A stretch of 64,000 bases of DNA from Cereibacter azotoformans. Lineage in GTDB: Bacteria; Pseudomonadota; Alphaproteobacteria; Rhodobacterales; Rhodobacteraceae. Location of the stretch: the NCBI GenBank assembly GCA_017599285.1, contig JAGFXX010000001.1:1426001-1490000 (forward strand). Reading direction: 5' to 3'. Shown here piece by piece: positions 1 to 8,830 of the stretch; positions within the stretch are counted from its first letter, which is position 1; each line of letters starts with the position of its first letter. Both the position numbers and the translations under genes were made by a program. The notes under the pieces were generated by a model. It saw only the letters and a list, made by a program, of their open reading frames with translations. It did no database searches and was not told the origin of the DNA.

Positions 1-973
1 GCCCGATGCGGGGATCGGTGCGCCGCCCCTCGGGGCCGAGGGTGAGATAGTCCCGGATCACCGTGTCGATCTGGTCCGAGGTCATGTGCAGCCCGTCCAC
101 CTTGGTCCGGTCGTAGCGGCGCAGCCCGAGGAACGAGGCCGCCACGGTCGTGATCGTGCCGGAGGTGCCGATGATCTGGAACCCCTCGCGCGGATTCTCG
201 GCATTGTAGGGCGAGAAGCTCGCGAGATTCTCCTCGAAATACCAGCTCATCAGGGCAAAGCGCGCGGCATCGTCCTCGACATCCCCGAACTGGTCCTTGA
301 GCGTCGCCACCCCCAGCGGCACCGAGATCCAGTCCACCACCCGCGCCTCGGGGCCAATGCCCTTGGGCGTGAAGCTGGAATGAAGCCGCATGATCGCCCG
401 CGGCCGCTCCTCGCGCGGGACGGCCGAAAGGTCGATCCAGACAAGCTCGGTCGAGCCGCCGCCGATATCGACCACCAGCAACTGCTCGGTGCGCCGCGAC
501 ACCAGCGGCGCGCAGGAAATGACGGCGAGGCGCGCCTCCTCCTCCGGGGCGATGATCTCGAGCGCGAGCCCGGTCTCGCGCCGGATCTGGCGGATGAAGT
601 CGCGCGCGTTTCGCGCCCTGCGGCAGGCCTCGGTCGCCACCAGCCGCATCCGGCGGACGTGGTGCTTCTCGATCTTCTTCTGGCAGATCCGCAGCGCCTG
701 GATCGTGCGGCCCATCGAGGCGCGCGAAAGCCGGCCGGAAGCTTCCAGCCCGACGCCGAGCTGCACGGTCTTGGAAAACGAATCCACGACCTGAAACTGA
801 CTGCCCTTCGGCTGGGCAATCAGCATGCGGCAACTGTTCGTGCCGAGGTCCAGCGCCGCATAGAGCTGCCCCCGGTCGCTTGGCGGGGTGACGGAAGGTT
901 CCACCGCTGCGCCGACGGCCAGATCGCCGCGCGCCGGGATCGCGTCCGCACCCCTGGGACGCTCGGGCGTCAT
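1..973 (-). CDS. Ppx/GppA-family phosphatase (exopolyphosphatase or ppGpp-related), 3' end outside the window
   Basis: The reading frame is open from an ATG at 973 (GGAGG-type ribosome site 6 bases upstream) to the window edge without a stop, about 324 codons. The protein has the ASKHA actin-like ATPase fold typical of Ppx/GppA: an N-terminal phosphate-1 motif AALDLGTNSCRMLI near residue 40, then the phosphate-2 motif VVDIGGGSTEL, and GTSGTITTVA further on. Family members hydrolyse polyphosphate or pppGpp, and the sequence does not tell which. It is divergent from the C1 block, with 270 bases between the two starts. The C-terminus and stop are cut off by the window edge. Confidence 0.9.
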   Translation of the reverse strand, partial: MTPERPRGADAIPARGDLAVGAAVEPSVTPPSDRGQLYAALDLGTNSCRMLIAQPKGSQFQVVDSFSKTVQLGVGLEASGRLSRASMGRTIQALRICQKKIEKHHVRRMRLVATEACRRARNARDFIRQIRRETGLALEIIAPEEEARLAVISCAPLVSRRTEQLLVVDIGGGSTELVWIDLSAVPREERPRAIMRLHSSFTPKGIGPEARVVDWISVPLGVATLKDQFGDVEDDAARFALMSWYFEENLASFSPYNAENPREGFQIIGTSGTITTVAASFLGLRRYDRTKVDGLHMTSDQIDTVIRDYLTLGPEGRRTDPRIG

Positions 974-1243
974 CGTCGCCCTCCATTCATGGTTACCTCA
1001 AGAGTATGCGCGCCAAGCCCCCGCCGCAAGGTCGGATCGTCGCAGGCGCATCACTCGGAGCCGCATCCGCAGACTGCCGGGGGAACGGCAATCGTCCGCG
1101 GCCAGCGCCCGCAAATGCGACGTTGGGGAAACGGCCCGCGCCTGCGCAGGGGGCGGCGTCGCTCCGCGCTCGCACCATGTCGAAATCCGACGCCGGGTGC
1201 GGCGTTCCGCCTCGTATGACGGGCTGAGGAAGGGGAATCGTCG

Positions 1244-1537
1244 ATGCCCGAAGTGACCATCGTCTACTGGCGAGACATTCCGGCCCAGGTGATCGTGGGC
1301 CGGGGCCGCAAGGGCACCAAGAGGCCCCTGCCCGAGCGGTTCGAGCAGGCGATCGACCGCTGCGCCATGAAGATCGGCGCACGGGACAGCGATGCCTACA
1401 TGGCCGAATGGCGCAAGGCCTCGCACGAGGCCGAGGGGGAGCCAGAAGCCCTCGCCCGCGCAACGGCCGAACGTCTCGAGGCCGACTACGACTCCGCGCG
1501 CCTCCGGGCGCTGATCGACAACGATGGCCGGGCCTGA
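1244..1537 (+). CDS. Small 'virulence factor' family protein, first gene of a C1/corrinoid block
   Basis: A 97-residue soluble protein with a GGAAGGGG ribosome site about 9 bases before the ATG. It opens with VTIVYWRDIPAQVIVGRGR and is rich in charged helices afterwards. This resembles the short alphaproteobacterial proteins labelled 'virulence factor' in databases (recognised from memory), whose biochemical role is unknown. It lies 28 bases upstream of the MTHF reductase start and is probably co-transcribed with it, so a role in the folate/corrinoid methyl-transfer block is more likely than virulence. No signal peptide or membrane segment is visible. Confidence 0.75.
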   Translation: MPEVTIVYWRDIPAQVIVGRGRKGTKRPLPERFEQAIDRCAMKIGARDSDAYMAEWRKASHEAEGEPEALARATAERLEADYDSARLRALIDNDGRA

Positions 1538-1565
1538 CCTGCCCCGCCGCCTGAAGGAGGCCGCC

Positions 1566-2498
1566 ATGGCGCTTTTCAAACTCCGCCGCGAGGCGACCGC
1601 CCCCACCGCCCCCGCCCCCGTCGAGGCGCTGCTGAAGGGCTATTCGATCGAGGTCATGCCGCGCACCGCCGAGAAGGTCGCGGACTTCCGCGACCTGCTG
1701 CCCCGCGGCACCCGCGTCTATATCGCCCATATCGACGGCACGCCGATCGAGGACATGGTGGCGACGGCCAAGCGCCTGACCGCCGAAGGCTTCCCGGTCA
1801 TGCCGCATTTCCCGGCCCGCATCATCCGCGACCGCGCGACGCTGGCCGACTGGATCGCGCGCTATCGCGGCGAGGCCGACGTGAAGCAGGGGCTGATCCT
1901 GGCGGGCGGCCTCCGCGCGCCGCAGGGCGAGTTTCATTCCTCGATGCAACTGCTTGAAACCGGCCTCTTCGACGGGTTCGAGCGGCTGCATGTCGCGGGC
2001 CACCCGGAAGGGTCGAAGGACATCGACCCCGACGGCTCGGACCGGATGGTGATGGAGGCGCTGCGCTGGAAGCAGGCGTTTTCAGAGCGCACCGACGCGA
2101 AGATGGCGATCGCCACCCAGTTCTGCTTCGAGCCCGACCCGGTGATCGCCTGGGCCGAGCGGCTGGCGGCCGAGGGGATCGCGCTGCCCATCCATATCGG
2201 GATCGCCGGCCCCGCCAAGCTTCAGACCATGATCAAGTTCGCGGTCGCCTGCGGCGTCGGCCCCTCGATGCGGGTGCTGCAGAAGCGCGCGATGGATGTG
2301 ACCAAGCTTCTGCTGCCCTACGAGCCCACCGACTTCGTGAACGGCATCGCCGCGCACAAGGCGAAGAACCACATGTTCGGCATTGAATCCGTGCACTTCT
2401 TCCCGCTGGGCGGGATCAAGGCCAATGCCGAGTGGGTCACCGCCAACGGCGGCCGATCCGGCATTCCGGCCAATTCTGATGCAAAGGTTGAAGCATGA
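1566..2498 (+). CDS. Methylenetetrahydrofolate reductase-like protein
   Basis: 310 residues. The start at 1566 is preferred over an in-frame ATG at 1524 because GAAGGAGG lies 5 bases before it and because family alignments should begin near the SIEVMPRTAEK segment. It has the TIM-barrel features of MTHF reductases: IAHIDGTPIEDMVATAKRL, then the substrate-pocket segment VMPHFPARII, and a C-terminal VHFFPLGGIK strand. The family interconverts methylene-THF and methyl-THF. Its stop overlaps the next start (ATGA), which ties it to the methyl-THF:corrinoid methyltransferase. The pair therefore probably carries methyl groups between a corrinoid protein and the folate pool, in catabolism of methylated compounds rather than methionine synthesis. 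Confidence 0.85.
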   Translation: MALFKLRREATAPTAPAPVEALLKGYSIEVMPRTAEKVADFRDLLPRGTRVYIAHIDGTPIEDMVATAKRLTAEGFPVMPHFPARIIRDRATLADWIARYRGEADVKQGLILAGGLRAPQGEFHSSMQLLETGLFDGFERLHVAGHPEGSKDIDPDGSDRMVMEALRWKQAFSERTDAKMAIATQFCFEPDPVIAWAERLAAEGIALPIHIGIAGPAKLQTMIKFAVACGVGPSMRVLQKRAMDVTKLLLPYEPTDFVNGIAAHKAKNHMFGIESVHFFPLGGIKANAEWVTANGGRSGIPANSDAKVEA

Positions 2499-3469
2499 CC
2501 CGTACCGTCCTTGAATCGAAAACGAAAACTGTCGTAATCGGCTTCGACGAACCCTTCTGCGTGATCGGCGAGCGCATCAACCCCACGGGCCGCAAGAAGC
2601 TGGCGGCCGAACTGGAGGCCGGCGATTTCTCGACCGTCGAGAAGGACGCGCTGGAGCAGGTCGCCTGCGGGGCGATGGTGCTGGACGTGAACTCGGGCGC
2701 GGTCTTCACCAACAGGATGGCCGAGGATCCGCGCTATGCCGACAACAACTTCGTCGAGCCGCCGCTGATGAAGGAGCTGGTCGCCCGCATCCAGGCGATC
2801 ACCGACGTGCCGCTCTGCATCGACAGCTCGGTGCCCGGCGCGCTCGAGGCGGGGCTGGCCACCTGCGAGGGCCGCCCGCTCTTGAACTCGGTCACCGGCG
2901 AGGAGGAGCGGCTGGAACTCGTCCTGCCGCTGGTGAAGAAATACAACGTGCCGGTGGTGGCGATCTCGAACGACGATACCGGCATTTCGCCCGATCCCGA
3001 CGTGCGCTTCGCGGTGGCGAAGAAGATCGTCGAGCGCGCGGCCGACTTCGGCATCCCGGCGCATGACATCGTGGTCGATCCGCTGGTGATGCCGGTGGGC
3101 GCGATGGCGAGCGCGGGCCAGCAGGTCTTCGCGCTGGTGCGGCGCCTGCGGGATGAGCTGGGCGTGAACACGACCTGCGGCGCCTCGAACGTCTCGTTCG
3201 GCCTGCCGAACCGGCATGGCGTGAACGCGGCCTTCCTGCCGATGGCGATCGGCGCCGGCATGACCTCGGCGATCATGAACCCGGTGCGCTCGGTCGAGAT
3301 GGAGGCGATCCGCGCCGCCAACCTCTTGATGAACCACGACGCGAACGGCGGCGAATGGATCCGCTTCTCGCGCATCCTCGACGCGGTGAAGGAAGGGGCG
3401 AGCTTCCCCGAGGCTTGCGCCGCGCAGGCCGCCGCCGGCGGTCGCGGTCGCCGTCGCGCCCGCGCCTGA
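2495..3469 (+). CDS. Methyltetrahydrofolate:corrinoid protein methyltransferase (pterin-binding family)
   Basis: 324 residues, starting in a 4-base overlap with the reductase. The pterin-binding TIM barrel is clear: FCVIGERINPTGRKK near residues 25-40, MVLDVNSG for the conserved Asp/Asn pair, CIDSSVPGALEAGL, and NTTCGASNVSFGLPNR, the usual C-terminal pterin loop. Relatives (AcsE, MtrH-like, MtvA) move methyl between methyl-THF and Co(I) of a corrinoid protein. The tail is short and basic (GGRGRRRARA). No corrinoid-binding protein or substrate-specific MttB-type methyltransferase lies in the window, so the methyl donor is unknown; dimethylated amines or betaines are possibilities by analogy only. 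Confidence 0.85.
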   Translation: MTRTVLESKTKTVVIGFDEPFCVIGERINPTGRKKLAAELEAGDFSTVEKDALEQVACGAMVLDVNSGAVFTNRMAEDPRYADNNFVEPPLMKELVARIQAITDVPLCIDSSVPGALEAGLATCEGRPLLNSVTGEEERLELVLPLVKKYNVPVVAISNDDTGISPDPDVRFAVAKKIVERAADFGIPAHDIVVDPLVMPVGAMASAGQQVFALVRRLRDELGVNTTCGASNVSFGLPNRHGVNAAFLPMAIGAGMTSAIMNPVRSVEMEAIRAANLLMNHDANGGEWIRFSRILDAVKEGASFPEACAAQAAAGGRGRRRARA

Positions 3470-3578
3470 GGCCTACGCCACCGAAAACGGGGGCCGCGTC
3501 CGCGCGGCTCCCTTCGCATGTTCCCGTGCCGGTGCCATATCCGATCCATCCTTCCGCCCTGACGACGGAGCCCGTTCC

Positions 3579-5600
3579 ATGTCCGATCCGCTGGTCATCT
3601 TTACCCCCTCGGGCAAGCGCGGCCGCTTTCCGGTCGGCACGCCCGTGCTCACCGCAGCGCGCCAGCTGGGCGTGGACCTCGATTCGGTCTGCGGCGGCCG
3701 CGGCATCTGCTCGAAATGCCAGGTTCAGCCGGGCACGGGCGAGTTCGCCAAGCATGGCGTGACGGTGGCGGCGGATGCGCTCTCGCCCTGGAACGCGGTC
3801 GAGGAACGCTACCGCTCCAAGCGCGGCATGATCGACGGCCGCCGCCTCGGCTGTCAGGCGCAGATCCTGGGCGACGTGGTGATCGACGTGCCGCCCGAAA
3901 GCCAGGTGCACAAGCAGGTCATCCGCAAGTCGGCGGCCGAGCGGGTGATCGCGATGGACCCGGCCACCCGCGCCCTCTACGTCGAGGTGGCCGAGCCCGA
4001 CATGCACGAGCCCTCGGGCGATTTCGAACGCCTGCAAACCGCGCTTCGCGAACAGTGGGGGGTCGAGGGCGTCGTGGCGGACCTCGCGATCCTGCGCCGC
4101 CTGCAGGCCGTGCTGCGCAAGGGCGGCTGGAAGGTGACGGTGGCGCTGCACAAGGGCAACCACGACGCGCGCCCCCGCATCCTGGACCTCTGGCCCGGTT
4201 TCCACGAGGGCGGGCTTTACGGGCTGGCGATCGACCTCGGCTCCACCACCATCGCCGCACATCTGTGCGATCTGGGCGACGGGCGGGTGCTGGCCTCGGC
4301 CGGGGTGATGAACCCGCAGATCCGCTTCGGCGAGGATCTGATGAGCCGCGTCAGCTATGCGATGATGAACCCCGGCGGCGACATCGAGATGACGGCTGCC
4401 GTGCGTCAGGCCATCGACCGCCTTGCGGTCGAGATCGCGGCCGAGGCGGGGGTGGAGCCCGCCTCAATCTACGAGCTGGTGTTCGTCTGCAACCCGGTGA
4501 TGCACCACCTGCTGCTGGGCATCGACCCGGTGGAGCTGGGACAGGCGCCCTTTGCGCTCGCGACCGGCGGCAGCCTGTCGCTGGATGCGCGCGACCTGGA
4601 GTTGTCATCTGTCAACCGTGCGGCGCGGGTCTATGTGCTGCCCTGCATCGCGGGCCATGTCGGCGCCGACTGCGCCGCGGTCGCGCTGTCGGAAGAGCCG
4701 CAGAAATCGCGCGACATGGTGCTGATCGTCGATGTCGGCACCAACGCCGAGATCCTTCTGGGCAACGAGACCCGCGTGCTGGCCTGCTCCTCGCCCACCG
4801 GCCCCGCCTTCGAGGGGGCGCAGATCTCGTCGGGCCAGCGCGCGGCGCCGGGCGCCATCGAGCGGGTCGAGATCGACCCCGCCACCAAGGAGCCGCGCTT
4901 CCGGGTGATCGGCTGCGACCTCTGGTCGGACGAGCCGGGCTTTGCCGAGGCGGCCGGGCCGATCACCGGCATCTGCGGCTCGGGGATCATCGAGGCGGTG
5001 GCCGAGATGCGGATGGCGGGGCTTCTGGACGCGCGCGGCCTGATCGGCTCGGCCGACCAGACCGGCAGCGCGCGCTGCGAACCGGACGGGCGCACGCATT
5101 CCTGGCTGCTGCACGACGCCTCGGCCGCGGGCGGGTCGCGCATCCTGGTCACGCAGGGCGACATTCGGGCGATCCAGCTGGCGAAATCGGCGCTTTACGC
5201 GGGCGCGCGGCTTCTGATGGACGAGCTGAGCATCGAGCGGGTGGACCGCGTGGTGCTGGCCGGGGCCTTCGGCGCCCATATCAGCGCGAAACATGCGATG
5301 GTGCTGGGCATGATCCCCGACGTGCCGCTGGACAAGGTCGTCTCGGCCGGCAATGCGGCGGGCACCGGCGCGCGGATCGCCCTGGCATCGGTCGCGGCGC
5401 GGGATGCGATCGAAGACCTCGTCCACGACATCCACAAGGTCGAGACCGCGATCGAGCCGCGCTTTCAGGAGCATTTCGTCAACGCGAATGCGATCCCCCA
5501 TGCGGTCGATCCCTTCCCCTGCCTGCGCGGGCTGGTGACGCTGCCCGAGGTCAGCTTCAACACCGGCGGGGGCGCCGACCGCCGACGCCGCCGGGGATAG
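3579..5600 (+). CDS. Fe-S/ASKHA reductive activator of corrinoid proteins (RACo/RamA-like)
   Basis: 673 residues. An N-terminal plant-type [2Fe-2S] ferredoxin domain has ligands Cys38, Cys44, Cys47 and Cys92. A middle linker follows, then an ASKHA ATPase core: GLAIDLGSTTIAAHLCDLG near residue 215, VLIVDVGTNAEILLGN near 380, and GICGSGIIEAVAEM and VVLAGAFGAHIS later. This domain order is that of corrinoid activators, which reduce inactive Co(II) to Co(I) using ATP. It lies 109 bases after the methyltransferase on the same strand, so the three genes form a working unit lacking only the corrinoid carrier and the primary methyltransferase. A hairpin follows the stop. Confidence 0.87.
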   Translation: MSDPLVIFTPSGKRGRFPVGTPVLTAARQLGVDLDSVCGGRGICSKCQVQPGTGEFAKHGVTVAADALSPWNAVEERYRSKRGMIDGRRLGCQAQILGDVVIDVPPESQVHKQVIRKSAAERVIAMDPATRALYVEVAEPDMHEPSGDFERLQTALREQWGVEGVVADLAILRRLQAVLRKGGWKVTVALHKGNHDARPRILDLWPGFHEGGLYGLAIDLGSTTIAAHLCDLGDGRVLASAGVMNPQIRFGEDLMSRVSYAMMNPGGDIEMTAAVRQAIDRLAVEIAAEAGVEPASIYELVFVCNPVMHHLLLGIDPVELGQAPFALATGGSLSLDARDLELSSVNRAARVYVLPCIAGHVGADCAAVALSEEPQKSRDMVLIVDVGTNAEILLGNETRVLACSSPTGPAFEGAQISSGQRAAPGAIERVEIDPATKEPRFRVIGCDLWSDEPGFAEAAGPITGICGSGIIEAVAEMRMAGLLDARGLIGSADQTGSARCEPDGRTHSWLLHDASAAGGSRILVTQGDIRAIQLAKSALYAGARLLMDELSIERVDRVVLAGAFGAHISAKHAMVLGMIPDVPLDKVVSAGNAAGTGARIALASVAARDAIEDLVHDIHKVETAIEPRFQEHFVNANAIPHAVDPFPCLRGLVTLPEVSFNTGGGADRRRRRG

Positions 5601-5611
5601 GCCGGAAAGCA

Positions 5612-5640
5612 AAAGGCGGCGCCCGAAGGCGCCGCCCGAG
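5612..5640 (-). terminator. Bidirectional terminator between the corrinoid activator and tspO
   Basis: A perfect 9-bp stem GGCGGCGCC/GGCGCCGCC (5615-5623 with 5628-5636) closes a CGAA loop. Read leftwards it is followed by TTTTGCTTT, a good rho-independent terminator for the crtI-crtB-tspO transcript. Read rightwards there is no T run, so for the activator gene it is only a transcript-end hairpin. Confidence 0.75.
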
Positions 5641-5657
5641 AGGATGGCCGCCGGACT

Positions 5658-6134
5658 TCAGGCCCGGGCTTCGGGGCGGCTCCAGTTCAGGCGCACCGCC
5701 TCGAGGTTCAGGCCGGTCGCGGCCGTGGCCCAGATCAGGTAGGGCACGAACAGCACGCCAGCCCAGGTGTCGAGCTGGAAGAAGCTCCACATCGTCGCGG
5801 CCACGAAGAGCCACATCACGACGACGACCCCGAGCGCCGTCGCCATCCGCTTCAGCCCGAAGAAGACGGGGGTCCAGAGCGTGTTGAAGGCAAGCTGGGC
5901 GGCGTAGAAGGCTAGCGCCTGCCCCGACCCATCAAGCTGCGCCACCCGCATGGCGGCCAGGCTCATCAGGAAATAGAGCGAGGTCCAGGCCAGCGGGAAC
6001 ACCCAGCGCGGGGGGTTCCACCAGGGCTTGTTCAGATTGTCATACCATTCGTCGGGCTTCATCAGCGCCCCCGTCGTCGCGGGCGCCCCGCAGGCGGCGA
6101 GGAAGGTGAGGAAAAGAGCCCAGTCCATGTTCAT
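5658..6134 (-). CDS. tspO: TspO/MBR outer-membrane tryptophan-rich sensory protein
   Basis: 158 residues from the ATG at 6134, matching the R. sphaeroides protein in length and almost everywhere in sequence as I remember it. Five hydrophobic helices are visible, with the family landmarks KPWWNPPRWVFPLAW after helix 1 and FNTLWTPVFFGLKRM in the loop region. In R. sphaeroides TspO binds porphyrins and negatively affects photopigment gene expression in response to oxygen. It is the last gene after crtI and crtB, 32 bases behind crtB, and ends at a terminator. Longer in-frame readings upstream run into crtB and are not credible. Confidence 0.95.
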   Translation of the reverse strand: MNMDWALFLTFLAACGAPATTGALMKPDEWYDNLNKPWWNPPRWVFPLAWTSLYFLMSLAAMRVAQLDGSGQALAFYAAQLAFNTLWTPVFFGLKRMATALGVVVVMWLFVAATMWSFFQLDTWAGVLFVPYLIWATAATGLNLEAVRLNWSRPEARA

Positions 6135-6166
6135 CATCGTTACTCCGGATCTACCTGCAAGAGAAC

Positions 6167-7231
6167 CTAGATCGGGTTGACCCGGTTCCCCATCCTCTGC
6201 CGGGCAATCTGCCTGTCCTGCGCCTCGAGCTGGGCGAGGACCGCGATCAGCGCCTCGGACCGGCCGCGTTGCGGTCGGGCACGGGCGGCGGCGTTGACGA
6301 GGAAGGCAACCTCCGGCTCGGGCGCCGCATGAAGCGTCGCGCAGCCGGGTCCGATCGGGGTGAGAGCGGCGCGCGTGGCCGAGACGGCCAGCCACACCAG
6401 TTTCTGCCGCTTGTTGGTGAAGGCGCGGCGGGTCACGCTGTCATAGCCATTGCGCGCGATCTCGCGGCCGATCGCCGCATAGATATGGCGCGCGGCGTAG
6501 ATGCCGGGGCGGCAGGCCAGCGGCAGGCCGCAGACACCCGATTCCGAGCGGTAGTAGAGCCGGTCCGCCGCCCGCAGCAGGCGGCGCGTCACGGCGCGGA
6601 TGCGGTCGCAGGCGACGGGGTTGCCAAGGAACTCCTCGACCGGAAGCCCCGCCTCCTCCATCCAGTCGCGCGGCAGGTAGATCCGCCCCGAGCGCGCGTC
6701 GGTGCCGACGTCGCGCGCGATGTTGGTCAGCTGCATGGCCAGTCCGAGATCGCAGGCCCGCGCCAGCACATCGGGATCGCGCACGCGCATGAGGACGCAC
6801 ATCATGGCCCCCACCGCCGCCGCGACCCGCGCCGAATAGTCCAGCACGCCCGAGAAGGTGTCGTAGGACTTGCCCACCGCATCCCAGGCCAGCCCCTCGA
6901 GCAACGCCTCGGGCAGGGTGCGCGGCATCTCGAACTCTTCGACCACGGCGGCGAAGGCACGGTCGGCCGGCGCGTTGCGCGGCCGACCGGCATAGACGAG
7001 GTCCAGCCGGTCGCGCAGGCTGAGGACCGCGCGCCGCTTGGCCTCGGCATCTTCCTGCTGGCCCTCGTTCACCGCCTCGTCCACCGCATCGTCCGCGACG
7101 CGGCAGAAGGCATAGAGAGCCAGCGACGGCGCCCGCACCTTCTCGGGCAAGAGGCGCGAAGCCGCGTGGAAGGAGTAGGAGCCGGTGCGGATCAGCTCGC
7201 GGCAGGCATCGAGGTCGGCTGTGGCAATCAT
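6167..7231 (-). CDS. crtB: Phytoene synthase
   Basis: 354 residues; the start overlaps the crtI stop by 4 bases (ATGA). It condenses two geranylgeranyl diphosphates to phytoene, the first committed carotenoid step. The first Asp-rich motif DDAVD is at residues 47-51 and the second, NIARDVGTD, near residue 170, as in the squalene/phytoene synthase fold. The C-terminal 60 residues are less conserved and Arg/Ala-rich. It sits directly behind crtI, the usual order in R. sphaeroides and R. capsulatus. Expression is expected to follow the PpsR-controlled crtI promoter at 8831-8848. Confidence 0.96.
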   Translation of the reverse strand: MIATADLDACRELIRTGSYSFHAASRLLPEKVRAPSLALYAFCRVADDAVDEAVNEGQQEDAEAKRRAVLSLRDRLDLVYAGRPRNAPADRAFAAVVEEFEMPRTLPEALLEGLAWDAVGKSYDTFSGVLDYSARVAAAVGAMMCVLMRVRDPDVLARACDLGLAMQLTNIARDVGTDARSGRIYLPRDWMEEAGLPVEEFLGNPVACDRIRAVTRRLLRAADRLYYRSESGVCGLPLACRPGIYAARHIYAAIGREIARNGYDSVTRRAFTNKRQKLVWLAVSATRAALTPIGPGCATLHAAPEPEVAFLVNAAARARPQRGRSEALIAVLAQLEAQDRQIARQRMGNRVNPI

Positions 7232-8784
7232 TCCGCGGCCAGCCTTTCAGCGGGTTCGGCCTCGCGGCGCGCGCGCGGCGCGTCGGGGGCGAGCTTGGCC
7301 ATCACTTCGGCCGAACCGATCACACCGGGCACGCCCGCGCCCGGATGGGTGCCGGCGCCGACGAGGAAGAGGCCCTTGACCTCCTCCGAGATGTTGTGCG
7401 GCCGGAACCAGGCCGACTGCAGGATGCGCGGCTCGATCGAGAAGCCGGCGCCCCAGGGGCTGAGATAGCGGTCGCGGAAGGTTTCGGGCGTGAAGACCAG
7501 CGACGGCCCGATGCGGTCGCCGATGCCGGGCATCGACTCCTCGAGCACCTCGAGCACGCTCTGCCGGTAGGGCTCTTCCATCGCCTGCCAGTCCACCGGG
7601 TTGGCATGTTTCAGGTGCGGCACCGGCGAGAGGGCGTAGAAGGTGTCGTCGCCCTCGGGCGCCACGGTCGGGTCGGTGATCGAGGGCCGGTGGATGTAAA
7701 GGCTCATGTCCTTGGCCAGCTTGCCCTTGAGGAAGATGTCCTCGACCAGCCCCTTGTAGCGCGGCGCGTTGATGATCGTGTGGTGGCCGACGTCCGACCA
7801 CATGCCCTTCGTGCCCTTGGTGCCGAAATACCAGACGAAGAGGCCCATCGACCAGCGGCGGCTTTTCACATGGGCGTCGGTCCACCGCTTGCGCTTGTGG
7901 TTGCGCAGGAGCCGCATGTAGGTGTGCCCGGCATCGGCGTTCGAGACCACGAGACCCGCGCGCAGCACCTCGCCCGAGGCGAGCCGCACGCCCTTCGCCT
8001 CGCCGTTCTCGACGACGATCTCATCGACCTCGGTGTTCATGCGGAAGGCGCCGCCCTGCCCCTCGATCACCTGGGCCATCGCCTGCGCGATCGCGGCCAC
8101 CCCGCCGATGGCGTAGTGGACCCCGAATTCCTTCTCGAGCTGGCTGACGAGGATATACATCGAGGTGACGTTGAAAGGGTCGCCGCCGATGAACAGCGGG
8201 TGGAACGACAGCGCCATGCGCAGCCGCTCGTCCTGCACGCGCCGGGCGGCGTGCTGGTAGACCGACCTGTCGGCCCGCAGCATCCCGAAGGTCGGCAGGA
8301 CCTTGATGAGATCCCACAGCTTGTGCATCGGCCGGCGGCCGAGGTTCTCGTAGCCGAACCAGTAGCGTTTCTCGCTGTCCTTGAGGAACGTCTCGTAGCC
8401 CGCGACGTCACCGGGCGACAGGCGCGCAATCTCGGCCTTCATCGCCTCGGTCGATTGCCGGACGGTGAAGTTCGACCCGTCGGGCCAGCGCACCTCGTAG
8501 AAGGGATCGACCGGCTTGAGAGCCACATCCTTGTCGAAATCGCGCCCGCAGGTGGCCCACAGGTCGCGCAGCGACTGGGGGACGGTGACGATGGTCGGCC
8601 CAAGGTCGAAGCGGTGCCCCTCCTGCGTGATCGAGGAGCCGCGCCCGCCGGGAACGTCCAGCTTGTCGATCACGGTGACGCGCCAGCCCTTGGCGCCGAG
8701 CCGCATGGCCGCGGACAGACCCCCGAGCCCCGAGCCGATCACAATGGCATGGTCGGCATCGGATACATGCTTGGTCGCGGGCAT
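7228..8784 (-). CDS. crtI: Phytoene desaturase (three-step, neurosporene-forming type)
   Basis: 518 residues from the ATG at 8784 (GGAGA ribosome site upstream; a possible start at 8814 would lie within the promoter region). The FAD-binding dinucleotide fold IGSGLGG is at residues 16-22. The CrtI signature GAGTHPGAGVPGVIGSAE lies near the C-terminus. Rhodobacter CrtI performs three desaturations, giving neurosporene, which feeds the spheroidene branch; that specificity is taken from close similarity, not from a visible motif. It overlaps crtB by four bases and is divergent from crtA, sharing a regulated intergenic region. Confidence 0.96.
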   Translation of the reverse strand: MPATKHVSDADHAIVIGSGLGGLSAAMRLGAKGWRVTVIDKLDVPGGRGSSITQEGHRFDLGPTIVTVPQSLRDLWATCGRDFDKDVALKPVDPFYEVRWPDGSNFTVRQSTEAMKAEIARLSPGDVAGYETFLKDSEKRYWFGYENLGRRPMHKLWDLIKVLPTFGMLRADRSVYQHAARRVQDERLRMALSFHPLFIGGDPFNVTSMYILVSQLEKEFGVHYAIGGVAAIAQAMAQVIEGQGGAFRMNTEVDEIVVENGEAKGVRLASGEVLRAGLVVSNADAGHTYMRLLRNHKRKRWTDAHVKSRRWSMGLFVWYFGTKGTKGMWSDVGHHTIINAPRYKGLVEDIFLKGKLAKDMSLYIHRPSITDPTVAPEGDDTFYALSPVPHLKHANPVDWQAMEEPYRQSVLEVLEESMPGIGDRIGPSLVFTPETFRDRYLSPWGAGFSIEPRILQSAWFRPHNISEEVKGLFLVGAGTHPGAGVPGVIGSAEVMAKLAPDAPRARREAEPAERLAAE

Positions 8785-8830
8785 GGGTCTGTCTCCTGCA
8801 GGGCCTGTCAACATGCCGCCTACAATAGAC

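Noticed and set aside
86-1219. Rightward frame of 377 codons opposite the Ppx/GppA gene
   Set aside because: The complementary strand has an uninterrupted Ppx/GppA protein with conserved motifs running to the window edge.
6028-6050. TGT-N12-ACC resembling a PpsR site
   Set aside because: It lies deep inside tspO, has a mismatched half-site, and has no partner or promoter nearby.
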